Shown here: positions 1 to 10,090 of the stretch, piece by piece
How positions within the stretch are numbered: the first letter of the stretch is position 1
How the letters are laid out: every line of letters begins with the position of its first letter
DNA from: Pseudocercospora fijiensis CIRAD86
Lineage: Eukaryota; Ascomycota; Dothideomycetes; Mycosphaerellales; Mycosphaerellaceae
Assembly: GCF_000340215.1 (NCBI RefSeq)
Contig: NW_006921537.1
Span: forward strand, 2,524,120-2,588,119
Length of the DNA: 64,000 bases
Direction of reading: 5' to 3'
Position numbers and translations under genes: made by a program
The notes under the pieces: generated by a model
Databases searched by the model: none
The model's input: only the letters and a program-made list of their open reading frames with translations
Told to the model about the DNA's origin: nothing

Positions 1-5
1 CTTAC

Positions 6-166
6 CTGAAGTAACATGCGCTGTGCGACTCCTTGCAGCGCTGGCACGGATTACCTCCATTACAGGTCCGCTTCTTGGCCCTGCATCTCACACATGCCTT
101 TTCGGCTCTCCCGCGCAGAGTCTTCCTTACTTTCTCGCTCAGGGCATCTTGCTCGGGTTTCATCAT
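6..166 (-). CDS. Zn2Cys6 transcription factor, first exon (partial, runs off left edge)
   Basis: This exon encodes the DNA-binding end of a fungal Zn2Cys6 (Gal4-type) regulator. Read on the minus strand from the ATG at 166-164, it gives 53 codons plus two bases. Six cysteines at residues 25, 28, 35, 41, 44 and 51 fit the spacing C-x2-C-x6-C-x5-C-x2-C-x6-C, with the basic stretch RAKKR after the second cysteine. A stop codon lies directly upstream of the ATG in frame, which fixes the start; a second ATG follows at once. Bases 5-1 read GTAAG on the minus strand, a good splice donor, so the remaining exons lie outside the window. It is the only host gene left of the repeat block. Family membership is clear; targets cannot be inferred. 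It is a different gene from the regulator at 51.8-54 kb, as the cysteine spacing differs. Confidence 0.85.
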
Positions 167-735
167 CTAGATTTTGAAACGTCGGGAAACGAATTTGGTG
201 GGAAGAGGTGTCTGGCAGTCTGGTCGGAAGAGCAACAGAGAGGGCAAAAGACGACCGGTATTTTCAGGACCGTGGAAACTGTGAAAGATGCCATTTTGCT
301 CGGATGGATGCATGGTTTCGCTTTAGAAGGGCTACACCAGGACGCCAGTCGCGCGGCATCTCTGTCTCCCAAGAGCGTAACTCATCACGAGTATTTGAGC
401 AACTGTTACGGCCCCGAGGTGTTGTCGGGGCCGCATGAGGTGAGTATCCAGTTGACGGCTTCCGATCCAAAGACCTCTCGGGCTGGTATTCAGATCAAGG
501 TTCGGACGCAACGCCTTGTTCTACGAAGCCCTTCTCGGCCGCGCATTCTCCCCCTTGTAGCATGATAGTTTGTAACGTATGCAAGGAGGCTTTCGTGATG
601 CCACCCACCTCGTTAGCGCGGTAGGAAGGGCCGCCGCTAGCTGTTTCTAGTAGATACCAATCGATTAGTAGTTAGTTCAGCATTGATTAGAAAGCGGCAA
701 CTTCCGCGAATCTCGACAGCTAACATTCCCTTAGT
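167..735. promoter_or_regulatory. Unmutated upstream region of the left Zn2Cys6 gene
   Basis: About 570 bases of ordinary sequence rich in CA and TG dinucleotides, unlike the repeats to the right. It would hold the promoter of the minus-strand regulator. Open frames here on the plus strand look accidental: they overlap the real zinc-cluster exon and match no family I know. The change to RIPed DNA occurs near 720-745, where TpA becomes dominant. Confidence 0.5.
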
Positions 736-2056
736 CGCATGCGACATACTATACTATATTATTAGAATTCTTCTCTTCTAAGCTATACTACTATAACTAC
801 CGCTATTATAAGGTCCACATATCTATTATAGAATGCGCTATCAACTATTAACAAAGATACTAAGCTCCGAAGGGCTATTAAACGCTTCTGCGCTAGCGAA
901 TACGACACTAAAGTAGCCTATTATTAGAACTTCGAAATTCTATATATAACCTTTAACGATCGAGTCCGCGGACTCTACGGTAGTATACTCGAGTTTAGAG
1001 ATAGTTAGAAGCGGTTAAATAGCATATAATAAGCTATATTAAAAGAGATAATTATAAGAATAATTAGAATAGGGTTTCTACCTAAATATAAGACTATTCG
1101 TAGATAGGCGGAGCAGATACTAGCTATAGACCCGGATTATAATTCTCTTACAATACCTCCTATTAGCGTCTACTAGCCGGCTCGATTTATCGACTAAGAT
1201 AAGGACCTCCGCCTTAGGTAGACTACTATAATAGACTATTACCGCCGCAATGTTGCTAATAATCTAGAGGTCTTAGTTAAATACTATAAAAAGCTAGCTA
1301 ATATAATTAAGGAATACGATATAGCACTAGAAGACATTAGCAATTTTAATAAAGCCGGATACCTTACTAGTTATTACGAGCGCAATTTCTAGGTTATAAT
1401 CCTCGCTCGAGAGGCTAAGAATACCTTTATACGACAACCTAGCGGTCGTAAATAGATAATAACTATTAAAGCTATTCGAGCCGATAGTTATTACATCCCT
1501 CCGTTCTTTATATTTAAAGCGAGGCAGGTTACCGAGGCCTTGTTGCGCCAATTCTAACGCTAATTCTACTATATAGGCGCTAGCTTTACTATTACTAACA
1601 ATAGCTAGTCTAATACTAAGATAGCTAGTTAATAGATATAGCATTATAATATCCGTTGCCCTCCGAGCAAACTAGACAAATAGCGGTTACTAATAATAGA
1701 CGGTTACGACAGCTATAAGTTATTTAACTTCCTATAGTATGCCTTAGCTAATCGCATACTATACCTGTACCTTCTAAGCTATTTAACCGCTTACTACTAG
1801 CCGCTAGATTATAGTGTATTTAGACCTTACAAACTAGCCTATTCGAGTATACTAATGCAACGCTATGCTAACCTTAGTCTAGCAAGCGTTACTAAGTCCG
1901 ACTTCCTAGAAATCTACTCTAACCTCTACCTAGAAGTCTTTATACCTAATATTATAATAAAGGCCTTCGAGGGCATAGGTATAATACGAGTCGACGTAGA
2001 GCGAGTAATTAGCAAGCTTCTACGGTCCTTTCGACCTATAACACCTCTACTACTAC
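736..2056 (+). pseudogene. pogo/Fot1-type transposase relic, 5' part (interrupted by hAT copy 1)
   Basis: RIP-ruined transposase of the pogo/Fot1 group (Tc5-type helix-turn-helix plus DDE nuclease). Seen: a helix-turn-helix-like block near 1030-1150 with the residues KTIRR; a block near 1320-1560 matching the family's NFDETG and AISADG landmarks (here NFNKAGYL and AIRADSY); a DDE block near 1680-1840 beginning LLIIDGYDS, where related transposases have a D-G-H-x-S motif; and the C-terminal block KSDFLEIYSNLYLEVF followed by the F-E-G-x-G-I region near 1890-1990. In-frame TAG and TAA codons are all of the kind made from CAG, CAA or TGG. The frame is cut at 2056 by the hAT insertion and resumes at 11,947. 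The element's own terminal repeats could not be fixed. Confidence 0.75.
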
Positions 2057-2194
2057 TAGACCCCGCAGTAGTTCGGTTTCCGAACCACTAAACGTATATG
2101 GTTTGGTTTCTTAGCGGCGAACCAGCTCCCTAGTTCCGGTTTGGTTTTTTCGAACCATATAGATTCCTAGTTTGAACTAGAGACTGTATTGGTT

Positions 2195-2480
2195 TTACTA
2201 CAAGGACACTCTTATTCGACTGCCGGCCACGATTGCCGGCTATAATAGTAACTCTATTACATTTACTACGCTCTTTTGCCGTTGCTAGGGCGTGGTTGCC
2301 GTTGCTAGGGCGTAGTTTTGCTACAAGGACACTCTTATTCGACTGCCGGCTACGATTGCCGGCTATAATAGTTACTAGGTTGTATTTACTACGCTTTATT
2401 ACCGTTGCTAGGGCGTAGTTGCCGTTGCTAGGGCGTAGTTGCCGTTGCTAGGGCGTAGTTGCTATTACCGGGGCGTAGTT
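2195..2480. repeat. Subterminal tandem repeats of hAT copy 1
   Basis: A block of about 123 bp is present twice (CAAGGACACTC recurs at 2201 and 2324). Each carries a pair of GCCGGC motifs, and short units of the form GTTGCTAGGGCGTAGTTGCC are repeated several times up to 2480. Copy 2 has the same arrangement at about 29,637-29,925. Subterminal repeats of this type are often transposase-binding sites in hAT elements; that role is inferred here. Confidence 0.75.
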
Positions 2481-2631
2481 GCCGTAGTTGCGAAAGCTTA
2501 CCTGTATAACGTTACGTAGGCGGCAACAATTAGGGCTTCGAGATATTCTTATACTTTCAACTTCTTCCTCTATACCTATACCGACAACAACTACTATACG
2601 CTACGCCCCCGCCCCTTTCCCTTATAATAGC

Positions 2632-4080
2632 AAGAGAGAAGCGCGCCGCGCGCTAAATAGAAGATAGAACTAAAGACCGCGAGTTTGTTTTGCCTAAGCG
2701 TCTAACTAAAAAGCGTAAGACTAAAGAGGAGTACTCTACGAAGAAGAATTCCGTACGAGACCGCGAGAGAAAGGACAAGATAGATAAGGATAAAAGAGCT
2801 AAGGATAAGAGAAGAAAGGCGCGGAATGAGGCATTCTATCGATAGCTAGCGCCTATAGAAAAAAGTAAAGGTTGGAATAAGAAGATAACTTAAGAGAAGG
2901 CTAAGAGGAGGAAAGAATTGCGGCCAGTTTTCGAGCGTAAAGTTCTAGTAGCGTAAGTCAATCTAGCTAGCGGCCGTAGCTAGTAGCTGTAGCCGGCAGC
3001 CGTAGCCGGCAGCTATAGCCGGCATATTTTTCTTTAACACGTTAACTAATAGTATTCAGACCTATAGTCGCTACCTCTATCGATACGACCGATAGTAACG
3101 GAGATGTTTAGATAGCCGAGAACAACAATGCTAGAGTTTAGGATGCCGCGATAGAGCTTAATACTACGAATAAAGGAACTGAAAAAAGCGAGGAGATACT
3201 ATACGTCGATCTAGTAACAGGTACAGTCTTAGGGCCTAACGCTATAGACGATAAGCGCTAGGAGTGGATCGAGCATAGTCAAAGAGACGAGATACTAGTA
3301 AAGGGCTAAGGCATAAGTCCTATCAATCTAGAAAATTATAGTTAAAGCTACTACGAAAAGCTAGCAAGGATTAGAATCGAGACTAGTCGTCTTTATATCC
3401 TCGATATAGAGTAGAAGTTTCTTTATTAGTATTAGAGCGAAGCCTTTGCGTCTATAAAGGCAAAGTGGCTTGCGATTAATACGATCGGGGCTAGGTATCT
3501 AGGGACGGCAGAAGTGTTACTATAGGAGGAAGGGGTACAGGTAATTATTCTATACTCGGCATATATGGCCGGCGTTCGTAGCCGGCAGATACTAACAGTT
3601 AAACAGAAAGCGTTTCTCGAAGGCAGAGTGCTACTACTATATAAAATCTTTACTAAGGCAGAGAGGGCTTGTATCCGGAATCTAAGCTGCTAATAGGATA
3701 GGTTAGCGTTAGAATTCTCTAAATCTCTATATAAGCCTCCGAAGGATTACCTATTTCAGCGATACGGCTTTATCTCGACTACTCCGCAGGCACCCGAAGA
3801 AGCTCGAGCGCTCTTTAAGGTCTTTACTAAGAAGCGGAAGGAGTTCGAGGATTAGGATTGGTTGATAGAGCTATTAGTTAGTCTTAGGTTTCGTAGTCAG
3901 ACTCGGCCTAAGCATTTGCTTATTAAGTGTCTTATACTAAAAGAGGATGGATTGAGACTGAAAACGAGCTTAGATTCGTTAGGTATAGTAGCTCGGTTCC
4001 GTTAGTAGGAGAGAGCCGCCGTATAGAAGGCAAAATTCAGGTAGTTAGGGTAGCTAGGAAAGAAATTCTAGTAGTTAGGC
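2632..4080 (+). pseudogene. hAT cargo gene 1: basic protein of unknown function
   Basis: Three exons can be inferred. Exon 1 ends at 2952 and is very rich in Lys, Arg and Glu (for example DRERKDKIDKDKRAKDKRRK). Intron 1 is 2953-3059 (GTAAGT, branch TTAACTAAT, acceptor TTCAG). Exon 2 is 3060-3540. Intron 2 is 3541-3606 (GTAATT, branch TACTAAC, acceptor AAACAG). Exon 3 runs on to about 4080. Reading frame is kept across both introns, and all stops are RIP-type. The inferred product is about 450 residues, probably nuclear from its basic N-terminus. No start ATG survives, so the 5' end is uncertain. I do not recognise the family; the region after exon 1 is acidic to neutral and ends in a Lys/Arg-rich segment. 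Copy 2 holds the same gene at about 30.09-31.52 kb. Confidence 0.5.
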
Positions 4081-4270
4081 TAGCTAGGGTAGCTAGGAAA
4101 AAAAATCTAGTAGTTAGGTAGCTAGGAAACAAAAAAAAAAGGTAGCTAGCTATTTACTACCTAGCTGTTCCTAACGATACGATGCTATAAAAGAAAGGGT
4201 GTTTCTCTATAGCTACTAGTATATATCTACTACTCCTAAGTCCTTACCTTACCGTACGAAACCTTAAAAC

Positions 4271-7200
4271 ATGCCGACCGACATTGTATATATACTAGGC
4301 GCTATACTAGGAAGGGTAACAACGAGACGACAGTCGAAACAGTCTAGTATACGAGCGAGATTGCGACAACGTCGAGAGGAGGTCGCATACTTACCTTCGA
4401 GCCTATCGAGTCCTAGACTACGATTAGGGCTAGATTTATCCTCTCCGAATCCTAGTAGTAGGAATTCATTATAGGGTACTACTACCTAGTCCTTACCTTT
4501 ACGGAGTCTAAGTAGAAGGTTGTTCGGAGACATAAAAACATCGAGTATTAACCCGGAAATCTTCGAAAAGGCTAGCTAGGCGTATCTTTAGAAACCCGAG
4601 TATATAGAGCAGTTCAATCAATAGGTCTATAAGATATAGTTCCCTTTATACTTACGTTCGAAGGAGTATAAACTCCGGAAGTACTCGATGCGATAGGGGA
4701 GTAAGGAGCGAACGGACATATTCTAGAAGTTCTTTATAGAGGGGGCATTGCACCGTTATACGACTTCTCGACTTAAAGGTCAACTAGTAATTGTCTGCAA
4801 CTTCTACGGTTCAATCTTAAAATACCCGAAACTAGGGGATAGGAACTCATCGCCTACGAACTATCTCTATTCTAAACGGTGTCGGGAATCTTAAGGAGAG
4901 AGGAGAGTTAATATAGATACAGCGTTCTAGAAAGAGGTATATCTTCTAAAATGCCGGCTATAGCTACCGGCTATAGCTGCCGGCTATAGATTCCGGCTAC
5001 CTAAATCAACCGTAGAGATCTAGCTAATTATTATAGGCTACGCTTAAGGAAGCTCTAGGATTGAAGGCTACCGATTTCTCCCCTAAAGACTTTAAGCAAC
5101 TAGCAAACGAAATGCTAGCTATAAACGGTCTTCCGGAAGACTTCTACGAAAGGGAGTCTATATAGAAGACATACCTATATCTTACAAACTACCCTCCCCT
5201 ATTTCTCGGCGCGACAACCTAGCGTGTTATGTTCGAAAAGAATAAAGAGGCTACGTTAGACGACATTCGGGAGATCCTCCGTAATACTCGCCGAGTAGCT
5301 ATTGCTATCGATAGCTAGTTAAGCCGGACTATAAGAGCCTCCTTCCTCTCGATTATGCTATACTTTATTAATTCGGATTAGAAACTCTAGGAACTCATAA
5401 TCGGATTCCCTAAAATTCTAGGTTCCTATACTAGTAAGGACATAGCGAAGCTTGTCTATGCGGTAATAGATAGGATTAGCGTAACAACGAAACTAATCTC
5501 GATTACTACGGACAACGCTAGTAATAATCGAACATTGTATAAGGCGTTGTATATACAATTCACTCGCATATATCTTTGAAATTACTAATTGTATCGATAG
5601 GGTCGAGTACGTAGAGGAGATTATAAGGTCTATAATCTAGCTTAATCTTCCGAATATTAAGCTCGCTACGATTCCGGATACGTACGATAATACGCACGAT
5701 AATAACGATAAAGAGGAGCCTATTAATAGCCCTAGCCCTATTGAATCGGAGCCGACGTCGTTGCTAGTTGCATCCCTATAGAAGTTTCCCTACCTTGCTT
5801 ATATAGTTTAAATCGCGATCCGAGCCCTCTTTGAGACGCTTAAAATTGCACTATTAAACGACGACTAATAGAAGATCCTAGATAAGGATAAAGTAAAGTC
5901 GAAAGTCGAGAAACTCATTATAGTAATGAGACGGGATAAGGTAGAGAGCCTCGCTCTCGTTTTATATAAGGTATAACTTTTATCCGTAGCCGGCACCTAT
6001 AGCCGGCAACCTAGTATAGTTCTAACTCTTTTTCTCTAGCTTCGTCGTCTAGCAATATATACGAACTCGAGCTTATAGAGATATAACCGATTCGAGGCTA
6101 TTTAAAAGAACCTAATCGAGCGCCCTAAAACCGATGCCTAGAATATCGCATAGAATAAGCGATAGCAAAAGCGGCCTCCTTAGCGCCTACTCCGTTTTAC
6201 CTAAGACGTTAAGACCCGGTTCGATTCGACTTTCTATATAGTTACGAGGGGATGTACTTTATATACCGCTCTCGAGATCTATTAGAGTTCCGAAGGTATT
6301 AAGTAGCTCGGCCTTACCGCCGCCGAATAGCGCTAAGTAGAGTATCTCGTCGATATTGGTAAGCATTACGCGAAGGTTACTACTACGATTAGAAGAACCC
6401 GAGGACCGACGATCTACCTTGTCTTTACGTACTACAACTAGCTCTTTAACGAGCTCGAGGAAACCGTAGCTAAGCTAGCTAGGAAGAGCGTTCCCTAGAA
6501 AGTAGCTATAACGAAAGCTATAGACACCTCCTATACTAAGTTGCATAAATATTATAGTGCTACCTTTAACTCGTTCGGGGATATCTATAGCGTTGCGTGC
6601 TTACTTAACCCGGTAGAAAAGGATATATACTAGTAGAGGCCGGAATAGAAGGCGGACGAGGTATAGCCGAAGCATTACTAGACTATTCTAGAAAAGATGT
6701 TCTACGAGCGTCGGAAAGAAACTAGTCCAAATACAGCTCCTATAAAGAAAAAGAAGGTTTAGAAGGCTCCGACATTATACCTGTTTCGTAGGTAGGAAGT
6801 AGAGGCAGAAGAGGAAGCAACTACTAAAGTAAATAAAGAAGAGTTCGATCTCTATTAGCGCGCGAGTAAGTACAAACCCGTAGGCTCGGAAAGAGGGCTA
6901 ATAATCTCTAGATCTTACCGGTCTTCTAGACGAATTCGGAGACGATATTCTCGCTATATAGTAGCGGTTAGAGCCTAAGTTTCTAACGATAGCGTCGGTC
7001 GCTCGGGACGTCCTCGCTATCCCGAGCGTAGGTATAGGCTATAAGAGGTCTTTTAGTATCGCTCGTTACTAGGGCCGCTTTAATCGAACATACTCGCCTA
7101 CTACCTTCGAATCTATTATAGTATTCCGATACTATCTCCTCTACTAGAATCGCTAAGGCAGGTTACTAAAGATTATGCTAAAGGAGTTAATCGAGGAATT

Positions 7201-7386
7201 AGAAAACCTTGAGATCGAAGAAACCTAGGAGCGCGAAGAGAATGCGAAATTTAGTCTAAGCGAAACCCTAATTAGCGATAACGAAGAGGAGGAGGGCGGA
7301 GGCAGAAGGCGATACCGGGTCGAGAAGCGGAAACGTATATAGGCTTAGAGCAGCTTTAAGGAGACGAAGCGTTTACGTATAAGGTA
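4271..7386 (+). pseudogene. hAT transposase with BED-type zinc finger (RIPed), copy 1
   Basis: Transposase of hAT copy 1. An ATG at 4271 opens a basic N-terminus. A BED-like finger follows near 4760-4900 (C-x2-C, then a late His-x-Ser-Lys-Arg-Cys cluster, some residues changed by RIP). Intron 1 is 4937-5036 and intron 2 is 5971-6039; both have good donor and acceptor sites and contain GCCGGC motifs. The RNase H-like core shows ISITTDNASNN near 5495-5540, a hallmark of hAT transposases. The C-terminal dimerisation block near 6975-7130 reads IASVARDVLAIPSVGIGY and then a serine-arginine-phenylalanine pattern, as in the family's A-R-D-x-L-A-I-P motif. Many TAG and TAA codons disrupt the frame. 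It probably moved the whole element when intact. Confidence 0.85.
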
Positions 7387-7745
7387 ATATAGCCGGCGTA
7401 TATAGCCGGCATATGTCCGAAATGTGTTTCGAATTCCTAGGACCTAAACAGACTAGTTGCTATAGCAACCGACCCCGCTTACCTACGGACTATTTCTAAT
7501 TCTCTGTTCGCTCTTCCTCTCCTTCTTCCCTTTCCCTATATTCTTAAAGATAAACATACCTTAAGGATTCGGCTCTTCGGGCCTTCCTAAGCCGGCTACC
7601 TCCCCTTCCTTAAGCTACTATCCTTTATTCGAATCTAACGATAACCCAATAAGGCGGTTTGATAGAAGACTATTTGTTCTAGAAGGCAAGAAGCATTAAT
7701 GTCTCCTTACGATTATATACTTATTAATTTCTAGGTCCTACCGAT

Positions 7746-8336
7746 ATACCCTCGTCGCCTAAACGCGTAGATAAATATCTTTAGAGGCTAAAGGGCAAGG
7801 GTAAAGCAAGCTAAGTATAGGGAGACCGCAGCGAGAACGAGATATCGGAAGAGTAAGGCTCTCCGTAGTATATACGAAGGAAGGGGGTTCCTCGGAAAAC
7901 AGTACCGAAAAACAAGAAGGCTATAGGTAGATAGGAGAAGGCTAAAAAGAGTAAGCGGACAAAGACTATCGCGAAGAAAAGTTATCTTTCTATTAAAAGA
8001 AAGGGAATAAGGCAGGACTCGACGATAAAGAAGCGGCGCTTTAAACTAGGTACTATTGCCCTTCGCTAGATCCGGCTTTTCTAAAACAAAAGAGGGACCG
8101 AGCTTTTAATCCCTAAGACTCCCTTCTAGCGACTCGTCCGAGAAATTACATTAGATTTTCGGTCTAGTATACGATTTACGGCTAAGGCGATTAGTGCTCT
8201 TTAGGAAGCTATAGAGGCATTTCTCGTAACCGAGCTTAAGCTTTTAAACCTCCTTACTATCTATGCGAAGCGGGTTACTCTTTAAAATAAAGATATATAG
8301 CTTCTAGCTAAAATTCGGCGTCGGTTTATAGCGGAT
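7746..8336 (+). pseudogene. Divergent histone H3/CENP-A-like gene carried by hAT copy 1
   Basis: About 197 codons ending in an H3-type histone fold. The tail of roughly 100 residues is basic and unlike the H3 tail. The fold begins near 8038 with KLGTIALR and continues through GTELLIPKTPF, RLVREITLDFR, IRFTAKAISAL, EAIEAFLVTEL and AKRVTL near 8265, each matching the alpha-N, alpha-1, alpha-2 and alpha-3 landmarks of H3 (GTVALRE, TELLIRKLPF, RLVREIAQDF, ALQEASEAYLV, AKRVTI). Two extra residues lie between the alpha-N helix and TELLI. The LLIPK form and long unrelated tail recall CENP-A proteins, but loop 1 is not lengthened, so centromeric identity is unproven. In-frame stops are RIP-type. The start is taken from copy 2, where the matching ATG survives at 35,188. 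Confidence 0.8.
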
Positions 8337-8429
8337 TAGTTGGAAATTGTATTTAGTCGTTAGATTAACCTAGGAGGAGGCCCATTTTCGCATCGTTTTG
8401 CCGGCTACAGGTGCCGGCCACATTTCTAA

Positions 8430-8850
8430 TTTTATCTCCGCGCCGTCCCTAAATCTAAGGTACGAAGTAGAAACCTAGCGCTCTATATTCACCCGGCTAT
8501 TACAGAGACGAGCTATATTCAGATTAGTTTCTTCGCATATCGCGACCTAGCGGGTAGTAAGCGAAAGGGCGATAGAACGTTTATAATACGTCTCTATTTA
8601 GACCTAAAACACAAAGGTCCTAAGGAGCCCTAGCATCCTAACTATAAGGAGATTCTTTAGCATTAGCACTTTAATCCTCTATACTACGAGGCAGATAGCA
8701 AGCCTACGAGAGAGAAACTTTAACGAGAAATTCTCTATAATACGTAGCGCTATTGTATAGCTATAGATGCGTACTAAGTCCGGCAACTCGAAGAAGAATT
8801 GAGACAGCGTATTAGCGACCGAGGAGGAGATCGATAGTATACTAGTAGAG
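8430..8850 (+). pseudogene. hAT cargo: unknown reading frame downstream of the H3-like gene
   Basis: A frame of about 130-140 codons interrupted only by RIP-type stops, with segments such as KSKVRSRNLALYIHPAI, SYIQISFFAYRDLAG and VRQLEEELRQRISDRGGD. It may be a separate small gene or a 3' exon of the preceding H3-like gene; a GCCGGC-bearing spacer at 8396-8425 separates them, but I could not find a convincing donor site. No family is recognised. The 3' part lies inside the first unit of the 361-bp duplication, so its last codons are present twice in copy 1. Confidence 0.35.
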
Positions 8851-9452
8851 TCGAGGTCTTATAAGCGAAGTATAAGATAATATAGGCTCTTAGTCGTATA
8901 GAGTAACGTACTATATAAATAACTAGGCGTACTACTCTTATTCACTTACGACCTATATCCTAGGATGCTCTTCTCGTACTTTTTATACTCTTTTCTAATA
9001 CCTCACCTATAAGCGCTCCGCGACAACCGAGTGAATATAAGCTGTCGGGTTTCCGCTCGGTACCTTAGCCTTTAAGATACGGCGGAGTTGATTCTCTATA
9101 ATACGTAGCGCTATTGTATAGCTACAGATGCGCACTAAGTCCGGCAACTCGAAGAAGAATTAAGACAGCGTATTAGCGACCGAGGAGGAGATCGATAGTA
9201 TACTAGTAGAGTCGAGGTCTTATAAGCGAAGTTCAAGATAATATAGGCTCTTAGTCGTATAGAGTAACGTGCTGTATAAATAACTAGGCGTGCTACTCTT
9301 ATTCACTTACGACCTATATCCTAGGATACTCTTCTCGTACTTTTTATACTCTTTTCTAATACCTTACCTGTAAGCGCTCCGCGACAACCGAGTGAATATA
9401 AGCTATAGGGTTTCCGCTCGGTACCTTAGCCTCCGAGATAGGGCGGAGTTGA
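8731..9452. repeat. 361-bp tandem duplication unique to hAT copy 1
   Basis: The block starting TTCTCTATAATACGTAGCGC at 8731 starts again at 9092, giving two adjacent units (8731-9091 and 9092-9452). The units are nearly identical and differ mainly by transitions. Copy 2 has a single unit beginning near 36,174. Subtracting 361 from the 9,890 bp of copy 1 gives exactly the 9,529 bp of copy 2. Confidence 0.92.
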
Positions 9453-10090
9453 ATTTAGAGCGATAGTCGGCACCCGTAGCCGGTATATAGAGACGGTAGT
9501 AGGCCTTTTTCTGCTAAATAACTAGCTTGTTTAGTATAGCCTACCTAATATTTCTTATATTTACTAGCAATAGGCCTAGGTTACTTATAAGATTACTATA
9601 GCTAGTAAAGGCATTACTAAAGAATATCTATACTATAGTAGGATACTATTATCACGCCGGCTATTTATTAAAAGGAGGCTTTCGCCTATTACTATGCCGG
9701 CTATATATGCCGGCTATATTTCAAAGTCTGCCGTACCTGCCTTTTTCAGCCGTGCCTGCCTTCTTTCCTTACTCTAACGTTACTATAATATAGGCTTGCG
9801 CGAAGCTCACTCTATTGCTTAGCGATACCGCGATACTACCTCTCTCGCTATATTCAACCTTCGTATCGATACCTATACCTCTACGCTCTATATCTACTAC
9901 CTCCGCAATACCCTCGCTCCGCGCGCGCCTTTATACACCTTCGTAACGCACTTTTTTCCTCAATTCGACGACTTTTATAATAGCGAATCCACTTGACTAA
10001 GTTACGACGCCTCGTAAGAAGGGACCTACTACTTCTACGGGTCGTAATAAGATCGGAAATAAAGGAACGAGTATAGTACATTAACGTAAG

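Noticed and set aside
23..565. Plus-strand frame of 180 codons at the left edge
   Set aside because: It overlaps the minus-strand zinc-cluster exon, which has a six-cysteine motif and a splice donor; the plus-strand product has no recognisable features and uses no splice signals.
4271..4474. Stand-alone small gene of 67 codons (also at 31,713-31,916)
   Set aside because: It is the N-terminus of the hAT transposase, ended by a RIP-type stop; the frame continues through further such stops.
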